A DNA stretch of 64,000 nt, taken from Mactra quadrangularis. Lineage: Eukaryota > Mollusca > Bivalvia > Venerida > Mactridae. Under the pieces are notes generated by a model. That model ran no database searches and was not told the origin of the DNA. It worked only from the letters and a program-made list of their open reading frames with translations. This document shows, piece after piece, positions 45,701 to 57,700 of this stretch; position 1 is the first letter of the stretch; each line of letters opens with the position of its first letter. Both the position numbers and the translations under genes were made by a program. The stretch spans positions 40,747,380 through 40,811,379 of the forward strand of contig CM046303.1 of the NCBI GenBank assembly GCA_025267735.1. The letters are read 5' to 3'.

Positions 45701-48700
45701 GTAAGACAATTTCATAAATTTGAAGTTAGTCAGGACGAATAATTAAAATAATTATGTAATGTTTAGAAGGTATACATCATTCAACATACTTCAAGAATAT
45801 TTGGAATTGATAGGTCAAAGAAATGTCCGGGTTTTTTATGTATCCAGCTCGTGACTTACGATAATTTTTATCGTAAGATTTTTTGTGAAAAGCGTTAATG
45901 ATCAACATACTTAATGTGATTAAACCTCATTTTACAAAATACTACTTAAATCTTGTGTATGAAATTCTTGAATTTATCAGTTTGACTTCAAATAGTAACT
46001 TCTCGATATAGAGTTGAAAAGTTGAACATGACTACCCTATCACTGTTTGTCATTTGTAGCATAGGCATACCTGTCGAATTGAAAACTGGTACTTCAAGTT
46101 CAATATTGCGAGGGGGAAAAATCTGGGTGCTAGTGAATTTCTAAATAACTTCACACATATCATTTTATAAATAAATCTTTTACTTCAAGCCAGATAGTCT
46201 TTCTGCTCTCGTGCCCAGGTATTTCTCATATTAATTTAGAACAAAATTTGAAACAAAAACTCTAAAAAGTCCTTAAAGTATGCTATGTATGCGTTTTAAA
46301 TATTACAAATATCTAGTTAATACATACATTGTATACATGTTTACCTGATAGATAATCTACAATATATCTTTATTGTCTTATCTTAAACATTGTTACATAC
46401 AACCAACGCGTGGTTAAACAAATATACTACATTTTTCTTGCAGACATGAAGGCCTCTTAGACAATATAGCTTACCACACATGGTTTTTTGCCTTCAATTA
46501 TTCCCACGACTAAAACTTGTAGATATACTTATATTTATTTATGATTTTACGTATTTTAACATATAGATAAAACCTTCTATGTTGTTAAAGGTAATTAATA
46601 AACATTTAAGGATTAATTATAAAACGTAGTGTTGTAATAAAACAATAATTCTCTCAACATGCAGTGATATGTATTCTAGGTAAGACTACCCCCTGTAAGA
46701 TATTTATTGTATAGTAAGAAGGCTTAACCCATATCTAACATGCAGTTTACAAAAAAATAGGAAAAGAAAAAAAAATCAATTTTAATTTGTTCGGGCTATC
46801 AGTCTAACAAATATAAATACCGTAATTCCAGACTATCAATTCTTTAGTGCGGATCTGCAAATAGTTCCGACTGTATAAAAATAGCAGTTTCGTCTGTTAT
46901 GACAGGCGCAATATATTTTAAACTCCCGGCAGACATCTGAAAATCACACTATGTTTTTCCTAATCTTCATATTCGTATAAACTATACGGTTAAACTAATT
47001 TGTTGAAATTGCGATAAATGAGCACATTTAATTATAGAAAAGGGCTTTTTAATTTGATATACAAACATGCCTTTCATTACGCATCGAACTACATTTCAAG
47101 GGCCACATTTCTAAAGATTTGCCAAAATTTCTTCTAACACACTCCATTCGTAATTACGTGCTAACTTAAAGTCCGGTTTAAAGTCTGCTTCTATATACAT
47201 GTTCAGCCGACTTTACAATCTTGTACAATAACTCCATAGTTCAACTTAGTTCTGACATTTATTAAATAGAACTCGACCTTATTAATTAAAATTATTATCA
47301 AAGTTATGATAATGCATAGATGAGACAAAGAAAATAAATTATTATAATCACAAATGTAATCATAACATCGACTGGTATCATAATTCAATTGTATCATGTA
47401 GCCGCCCGGCTAGCTCAGTTGGTAGCACGCAAGTCTACTGATCGAGGGAACGTGTGCTCGATTCCCGGGCGGGACATGCTTTCGTGGAGCTTGGTCGTGA
47501 AATTATTTCTACGGACATTCTTCCTCCTATCAATGATTCTTAATTATGTAGGGCAGTTGTCAGTCAGTGACGAAAGTATGCGCTGAGTAGTTGATTAACA
47601 GCTAAATCCCGAGATTTAGCCTTTCCGGGAACAGTGAGTATGTTGACTGACCGCCGTAATATGAAATATACAAAGTGTTGCTACGGCGTTAAACCCAATT
47701 CCAAAATACAACAAAAAAAAACCAAACAAACAAACACTTGTATCAAGTAATTGTTGGAATATCTCAATTAATGTTGTAATTACGTCTGTGGGGTTTAATG
47801 ACATGATTTCAGAAAAAAAATCAAGTTGGTTTAGTTTAAATGTACTTTCAAAACAAAACAAACAAAAATGAAATATCTTCAAGTACTGTCGACCCCCATT
47901 GCCTACTGTATACACTAATCTTTAAACCAGGATAATCTATCAATAAGATAATTTGTTTAAGCAGAAAAAAATGTTAGAGTAAACAATGGTATAATAAATG
48001 GTAAACTTAAACAATGAAATGTTTATCTATTTAGTTTCACCAAAGTACTTACGACTAAGAGACGATTAAGATAAATTTCTACAATTACAAATATATAGTA
48101 CTCTCATGTTGTCAATTAAATTTCAATTTACGTCACTCCATATCTCGGCTGATTAAACGCAAGGGTGTGTTCAGACCATACTTACCATGTCAGCCATTGT
48201 ATTTATGTGGGTATGATTTTACATGTAGTTGACAACTGAAACAATAGACTGTTACTTATCAAAAACCATCTTTAGAAAACTTTGTCAGATTATAATAAGT
48301 GAACGAGTACAGTATACACGTTTGTTTGTGTCAGTAACTAATAATGTATTTATATGTTGAGATTGTCTTCATTTACCAGTTTATTATCTAAATGAATTAC
48401 CTGGTGCCTGTTCAATTACCCCAGACGTTCCAAAACGTTCCGTAACGTTAGGGTCGGAACAACTTGACCAAAGACAACTCAACCTGAGACAACTCAATCA
48501 CCTATTAACATATTGAGTTGTCTAACTTTTGATTGAGTTATCCATGTGTTGAGTTGTCTTCGGGTTGAGTTGTCCCGAACCCGTAACGTTCGCTAACAGT
48601 CATTATTGAACACGCAGATGTACTAGCTTCGTTTGTATACAACATTGTATCAGCGAAATAAAACACAGACAAACAAATCTTGATGGTATAATACAACAAT

Positions 48701-51700
48701 TCTCGCTTCATCTCAACACAGACAAACAAATCCTGATGTTATAATACAACAATTCTCGCTTCATCTCAACACAGACAAATAAATCTTGATGGTATATACA
48801 ACAATTCTCGCTGCATCTCAACACAGACAAACAAGTCCTGATGGTATACTACAACAATTCTCGCTTCATCTCAACACAGACAAACAAATCTTGATGGTAT
48901 AATACAACAATTCTCGCTGCATCTCAACACAGACAAATAAATCTTGATGGTATAATACAACAATTCTCGCTTCATCTCAACACAGACAAACAAATCTTGA
49001 TGGTATAATACAACAATTCTCAATTCATCTCAACACAGACAAATAAATCTTGATGGTATAATACAACAATTCTCAATTCATCTCAACACAGACAAATAAA
49101 TCCAGATGGTATAATACAGCAATTCTCGCTTCATCTCAACACAGACAAACAAATCTTGATGGTATAATACAACAATTCTCAATTCATCTCAACTCAGACA
49201 AACAAATCTTGATGGTATAATACAACAATTCTCAATTCATCTCAACACAGACAAATAAATCTTGATGGTATAATACAACAATTCTCGCTTCATCTCAACA
49301 CAGACAAATAAATCTTGATGGTATAATACAACAATTCTCGCTTCATCTCAACACAGACAAATAAATATTGATGTTATAATACAACATACTCGCTTCATCT
49401 CAACACAGACAAATAAATCCAGATGGTATAATACAACAATTCTCGCTTCATCTCAACACAGACAAATAAATCTTGATGGTATAATACAACAATTCTCGCT
49501 TCATCTCAACACAGACAAACAAATCTTGATGGTATAATACAACAATTCTGGCTTCATCTCAACACAGACAAATAAATCCAGATGGTATAATACAGCAATT
49601 CTCGCTTCATCTCAACACAGACAAAAAAATCCAGATGGTATAATACAACAATTCTCAATTCATCTCAACACAGACAAATAAATCTTGATGGTATAATACA
49701 ACAATTCTCAATTCATCTCAACACAGACAAATAAATCCAGATGGTATAATACAACAATTCTCACTGCATCTCAACACAGACAAATAAATCTTGATGGTAT
49801 AATACAACAATTCTCGCTTCATCTCAACACAGACAAATAAATCTTGATGGTATAATACAACAATTCTCGCTTCATCTCAACACAGACAAATAAATCTTGA
49901 TGGTATAATACAACAATTCTCAATTCATCTCAACACAGACAAATAAATCTTGATGGTATAATACAACAATTCTCGCTTCATCTCAAGCAGGAGCAGTTGT
50001 CCATGCAGAGGTAGGACGCGCGCTTAGGTATTGACATGTCTTGGGTTCGATCCTCACTAAGAGCACTGTTAATTTCCATGAGCAAGAAATTAATCTTCAA
50101 TTGTTCCACTCCACTCAGCTGTAAATGAGTACTGTGAGGGATCGCCTGCCAGAGGGTGATTTCAGTGATCAGGAGTTATTGTACAAGGTTGTAAAGTCAT
50201 TTGAACATGTACATGGAAGAAGACTTTAAACCACACTTTAACTTTAACCAATGAAATAAATATAGGAATCTTACAAAATGTTATGTTTTTACTTTTACTT
50301 GAAGAAAATAATAAAATATATACAGTTTAGATATTATATTAAAATGAAAAGTGAGAAATAATCTATACTTGCAAGTGTTCATTTATCAATAGTTTTAAAA
50401 TGGAATCCAACTATGATTCACTCTTGGAGTGTATTCTCAGATCTGATATATTTGATGTCAGATTTAAGAGAAAGCATTTTCAACATGATATTTCTTGTTT
50501 CATAAAGTATAATATTTGACAGTTTTGATTACAACATAAATAATCTCTAGACAAAATAATCATCTTGTTTTAACATTCTTTCAACTCTACATTACCTATA
50601 ATATACTCTTCTTAAAATAATTACAACCCGGGTCGGTAGCGCAGTTGGTAGCGCGCCTGGATTTCGAATCTAGTGTCCCGAAGGGGGGTACTGGTTCGAA
50701 TCCTACCCGGGGAGGTTATACCCTTCAATGAAAATTTGACACATATGTCAATTTTCCTCCATTAATAAATCATATGGAGAAGTTTCCGGTCTTGTGGAAG
50801 GGTAGGTGAGTACTGGTTATAGACAATGGTCCAGGAAAGCTAGGTTAGGTGCGCTGCACGCCGTTATATGACCTATACAATGAGTTGCTCCGGCGGTTAA
50901 CCCCAATAAATGAATAAAATAATTACTGAGCTGGTTTCCAAGTAGCATCACCTTTCAATATACAATCAGTTCTGTACTGGGCGATATATGAGTCAATAAA
51001 CCGAGTCACTCAATCTCCGTTAACAGATATCCTGTAGAGCGCGGTCGTATTGGATCTCAAAGGTTCTCTAGGAGGGTCACATCGAGAATTTTGTGATGAC
51101 CTTTATTTCGACTAACTAATGCGTAGCTTGCGTGACGTAGTCGATACTAACTAATGCGTAGCTTGCGTGACGTAGTCGATGTAAACAAGTTACTATATTA
51201 AACACAATAATTGCGTTATAGAAAAGGTCAGCTAAACGTGACCCTTATAACGAAACAGTCAGATCTAAATCAGCGGGTAGGCGAGCGGAGTATTTTAGAT
51301 CAGGTTTTAATCAAATTTGGAATCACTCAAATAACAATAAACTTACTATTTGACCAGCAATGGCTTACATAACCTTGAAACATATGACCACAATTATATA
51401 CCTATCTCTTACTCGTTTTGTTCTTATATTCAAATTTCACTATAATAGTATTTTGTTACACTAAATGTTCAAGGCGTTACAATAACGTTATTTAAATTGG
51501 TTACCACGCCTGTTATCTGATGCTTATTGATTGTAATTAATGGCGACTTGACTATTGTTAAACTTATTAAACAAATTTAAATCAAATTCAATGTTTACTC
51601 AGAAAACGCTTTGTTTATGCAACAAGTTGTCTGTTTGCGGTTGAGAATTTTTAAGTTAATACACTGAAATGACCATACTATTGAAAGGCCTTGCAAATCG

Positions 51701-54700
51701 ATACACTATACATGTATAGTGAACCATCAATTGTGACCTATCACACGGAATTCCATAAAACATGCATATATTATTATGTTGATATAAAATTTCATTTAAA
51801 TTGACGTAAGAACAAATCAAAATCAAAGTACTGACAGTATTGTTGGAGCGTGCTACTGAAATGGTAAAAAAACTGATCATGGCGTGGTGGTGTTACCTAC
51901 ATGCAAATTTCAGTATCTCGGACTATGAAAAATATGAAAATATTGTCCACGTAAACTGCATGATATGTTACAGTGCTTTAAAAAAAACAACTACTCATTG
52001 TTAACTCTGGACGGTGACCTATCAGGGATGAACTTACGTATGCTAATATATTAGTATAGATAATAAATTTGGAAGATAAGTTGGTGCAATTAAGTTCTAT
52101 CACACACTCTAAGGAAATGTGCAAAACTATTCTGTATGTACAGATCAAGATTATAAAAAGCTGCAATGTTTTCTAATTTGATATTCGTATACTCGTAGGG
52201 CAATTTTACTTAATTTGCATCATATTAAATTTTGTTTTTGGTGTTGAAGTAACACATCTTGGTTGAGGCTTTACTTGTTACAAATATACTTTTATCTTTG
52301 CAACTGCTGACAGATTCGCATGTAACTTGATTACAACTGCAGATTAAATACCAAGATTCATAGTTAGTTCTAGCATGACTTTTTAATGAAGCATCCGCAT
52401 TAATATGTACTATTATATCAAAATTTAAAGACTGAATATTTCATCATACTCGAAGTCATTCCCTAAGAATACAGTTTTTCTGTTAAACGTACGTGACAAA
52501 TCAAACAAACATGTAAAATACAGATATCTTCCCTCTTATTAAAATAATCTAATTTCAATAAAATGGTGAAAATAGAATTTATAATTCATACAGAATAGTC
52601 TAATACAAACTCGCACACGATAAGATAGTATAAAACTTATTTTCTTCTTAAGTGTTTGCGTAATAAACGACTAAGATTGAACAGATGTGTCTTGTAGTTG
52701 ATCCCTACACTATAAGTCATATCATGCCAGCTGGACATTAAAGTCTTTCAAAATATATTTACTCATTCAACGTAAACAAACCAGTATTAACAAAGTAAGG
52801 CTATACTTTTATAACATTTGTTGACTGTATAAAATCTATCATAGAACAACATTGATACACTGGCTATTTTATTGACAATCTTTGCCCATAAACAACCTTA
52901 AATAAATCACTTAGTGTCAAAAATACTCGTAGTATTTAAGGCTGCGGCGAGTATCCAAGTACTCGGATAATCGCAATCTTGACCAGAAATTCGAGTACGA
53001 ATATTCGTCATGTCCGAAATCGTGATCTAGTTTTGGAAACAAATGAAAGAACATTCCAGCTTAATTACCACTGAAAACGAGTCACTCTACTAATGAAAAC
53101 TTTAATTTATGCAGGGACCAGATAATCTTGAGTCAAAATTTTGATTGATACACATTTGAAAAAAAATATATTATCTCTGAAAATGTCCATTAAACGTCTG
53201 ATAGTAATGTTTAGAGTACATGGTTTCCCATATAGTAAAAGCGTCTGTAAGTTTTCACTTATTTAGTTATATCATGAATTCCTGTATGCTTTTCCATTAA
53301 CATGTGATTCGTGGTTCGATTCGTGAATCGCTACAAATGAATCGTGGTTCGGATCAGATCGCCACTTGCTTAACGATCCACAGCCCTAGTAGTATTCTTT
53401 TTTTAATTAGGATTTTGCGCGGTTTATCAACGGCCAGATTTGAAGTTTTACGAACTGCACTAAGGCCACCGCTAAGATTTATCATGCAACAATAATTAGT
53501 CTACACAAGTTGATAAATGATGCTGTATTGATTAAGTTGAACACTAACTTTGAAAACGTAACGTAAAATTAAGCATTAATTTTGTAAGAGTAAGGTAACA
53601 AGTGAACACTAACTTTGAAAACGTATGCAACATTAAACACTAACTATGAACACGTACGTAACATTGAACCCTAAGTTTGAAAACGCAACGTAACATTAAA
53701 CACAAACATTGAAAACGTAACGTAACGTAACATTGAATCCTAACTTTGAAAACGTAACGTAACATTGAACCCTTACTTTAAAAACGTAGGGTAACATTGA
53801 ACCCTAATTTTGAAACGTAACGTAACATTGAACCCTTACTTTGAAAACGTAACGTAACATAACATTGAATCCTAACTTTGAAAACGTAACATAACATTGA
53901 ACCCTAATTTTGAAAACGTAACATAACATTGAACCCTTATTTTGAAAACGTAACATAACATTGAACCCTAATTTTGAAAACGTAACATAACATTGAACCC
54001 TAATTTTGAAAACGTAACATAACATTGAACCCTAATTTTGAAAACGTAACATAACATTGAACCCTAATTTTGAAAACGTAACATAACATTGAACCCCAAC
54101 TTTGAAAACGTAACTTAACATTGAACCCTAATTTTGAAAACGTAACGTTAGATCAGATCCCAACAGGGATACTCTTTGTTTCCGTAACAACATAATTATG
54201 TTCTTGCTAACACTTACATAGAACAATTTATGGTGCCATAGAAGGCAGTGTTTTGCCATTGTGCCATTCAGGCTAATTAATAAAAAGTATTATCCACGGA
54301 TTTTGTTAGGTGGATTTATGTAGCTTCACGACTAATGCTAGTTACAATAAAACACCGAAATACTTAAACATATTAAACCGAGAACATAATTCTTATATAT
54401 TTTCATTAAATAACAAAACACTCAAGGTATTTATGACCTTGTTACACTATGAGAACAATAAACATTCTAAGAAGGAACTCAATCCAAGAACATATTCTAA
54501 GGCTCGTCACGATTATATTTTATTACGAATACATGAGAACATGTTGTAATAGCAAGCTTGTTAATTATCTTTAACTTTTCGACATTAAACTATTTTCAAA
54601 ACTTTAAAGTCAGGAGACATAAAACCAATATTTTCATTATAGCACCTTAAATTTTATTCTGTTGAAAATTTATACTAAGGAGTGGATGTCAACTATTATG

Positions 54701-57700
54701 ACACTTTTGTTTGTCAGCAGATAAATCCAACTATTACATTGCAATACATACTTTCGGTAAAATAGAGAAATCTCTCAACCCGTGGGATACTCATCTTTTT
54801 CTTATACAATTGTAATGTCAAATCTAATCATTTTTGAAAACCCACGACTTTCCACCCAACATCTGGAAGACAAGATTCGAGCGTGTCTAATTTTTAAAAG
54901 AATTGTTACTTTTTAAATAAAGAAGACGACACATCTGTGGTGCTTGAAATAAGGGAAGTGAAAGTGTGCATGGTTTACAGTTTGAGAGATAATAAGGTCA
55001 AACTGCCACATAGTTTATATATGATCCTTACATATTTTCATACATCTAAATTTAAGGCTTTATTCATGTAAACATTCAATGATTTTCCACTTTAAGTCGC
55101 TTTAGTTTTGATGTTTATTAACGTGTAAATTAGCTTTATATATCAATCAATCAGTAAATATGCTAATTAATTGATTTAAACCGTTCCATGGTTATTTTCT
55201 TAAACATGCGACGTGTAATGATAATCTTCCACATAGCTTTGATATTTTCATTAGACGTATAATCGTTTGAAATCGAAATCCCTGTTTTATACTTGGCAGG
55301 AAATATTATTAACTTGTGATTTATCGCTAATTTCACAGTGAACAATGTTTTATTGAATTAAATGACAACATCATACCATACAGGTGTACACAAATAGTAT
55401 CATGAGATTATTTTATCATTTTTACTGATGAACAAAATGTGTCGCCTATGTTACTTTTGATGAAATATCGAAAGTTGTGAATTACTTTAGTAGTATGGTC
55501 AAAAAGTCCTGCAGCGTGTTCAGTTACCTTGAACGTTCCAAAACGTTCCGTAACGGAAGTGTCGGAACAACTCAACCCATAGACAACTCAACCCGAGACA
55601 ACTCAATCTCCTACTAACGGATTAAGTTGTCCCAACATTGAGTTGAGTATTGCACGGGTTGAGTTGTCTTCGGGTTGAGTTGTCCCGCACTCGTAACGTT
55701 AGCTAACAGTAGTTACTGAACACGGGGCTGACCTAAGATGTATCCATCATGAGAACATTTAACTGTGAAGATTTGAAATTCCATCAATTGAGTTCTGCAT
55801 AGTGGGACTCAACCTGCAATGTTTTACTGAAGTTATTTATTTAATTACCATTCATAAATACGGTACAAACGTGCTATTTGTAGACATGCACCACTCATAC
55901 CAAATACAGAAAAAGTTGACTTGATATCTTTTTTATTTTAATCCAAATTCTGACATCTAATCACTTTAATTAAAACATAAAAAAGTCTTTTTTACGATTC
56001 GATTACGTTATACAAGGACACAGGTGTGAGTTACGGGGTGCCTTTAACTCCGTGTTCGTTGGTACAAATTTGGATTAGCATTGAAATCGGATTAATCCAG
56101 TTTTGTCAATATATTGCACGTGTCGTAGATCAAGACTACTGTATCAATTGTCAATGATATGACCAATATTTTTTACCTGTAAAGGGGGCGGTCCGGGAAT
56201 TATTTCTAAAAGGGGGGGGTCAAACTTTCGAACCACAACCACATTATACATTGTTTACAGAATAATGCAACAATAATAATTATGCATAACCATTAGATCT
56301 ATGTTCAACACAAAGACGAGCGAAGCGAGAAACATTGCTTTATGCTATTTAAAAATGGCTTAAAATGGTTCAAGAATACACTCATGGACGGGTATATTTT
56401 GCAAATTTCAGGGGGGGGGGTGTCCGGACCCCTCTGACCACCCGCTAGATCCACCTATGTGTAAAGACACACAAGGTATAGGACAATTTTGTTCGTTACG
56501 ATAGGAAATATATAAAAGATTTTTCGATGACTGAGTGATTAGATCAGAGGAAGTAAATAACTTGTCTTCTTACTGGACATCATGACAGAATTGATCATTG
56601 ATTTACAATAGTGATGAAATGTTCAGTGTTTCATTTAAAAAATAAAGCAATTACAATGCAATTAAAGGTACTACTTTACAGATTTGGTTAAGATTTTTCA
56701 ATATTTTCGAAATACCATTCAGGGTCTGTAATTGTGTCAAACAAATTGAGTCTTAATATTTTAGGACAAACTGACTTATATATTGCAAGAAAATATACAA
56801 TAAAATTCACATAATGCACTAAAATTGTCTATACCGTGACATACGGGGTAGATTTTTTAACTATTTGAAACACCATCATTTGAACTTGTATGTCAACGAC
56901 GCTACTAAAATTGTCATTATCAAATCACTAATTTTCTACTTAAAATAATGTTTCTTAACAACTTTGATAGTTTCAGAATGAGTTGATGTTAAAGTTGAAA
57001 TCTGTGAATGAGTACCCTTAACAAATACTTACACTATATATGTTAGGTATCTATGATTTTTAAATGTAAGAACACAGAATATTGTCATTATGGTCACAAA
57101 TGATCACGTGAATAGCTTTTACTTCTTTCATTGTAAAATCATTTGTACTTTTCAGCAACATATTAAAGCCCCATTATCAAATGTAACAGGTTTTGGACAC
57201 AAAGAAAATAGACATTAATCTATTTCAAACACTTTTAATGAACAAGATTTTTTTAAATACATCCATGTATTGCTAATATATGTTTATGTTATTTATTGCA
57301 TTTTAAAGTGAACGTAGATCAGAACCGATAGTAGAATTTTATTGTCAAATTGAAACAATTGTTTTGATCACAGCATGTTAAAGATGAAATTATGTTATAG
57401 AAAAAAAGTACTTCAAATTACATAATTAAGCTCTAAAACTATTTTGGATCAGATATATTGAACATTAGCGTATAAATGAATATAGTGTGCTCTTATAAAA
57501 TACCCCGCTTTTTTAAGAAATGGACACTTCGTCAAACTTGAATTTAGAAAGCAGAATGATTTCAACTGTTTATTGTGTCTCTTATACATGTTATATTTTT
57601 ATATTTTGATAACTTCGTGGTTGTAAAAGAGTTTTCAAGTCTACTGTTGATGAATATATCTTCATAAAGCGGCTTTAACAATATTGTATGGTTTTTATAC

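Noticed and set aside
47400..47475. Possible tRNA-Lys gene
   Set aside because: The anticodon arm is not paired and the sequence continues into the SINE family B body.
50634..50722. Possible true tRNA gene (Arg-TCG-like)
   Set aside because: Long variable part, no clean clover-leaf, and followed by the SINE family A body; four other copies share the body.
57675..57700. Reading the 57869 ORF through to its stop as a separate small secreted protein
   Set aside because: Possible, but the splice donor, matching phase and final protein length favour its being ADMP exon 1; kept as a candidate only.
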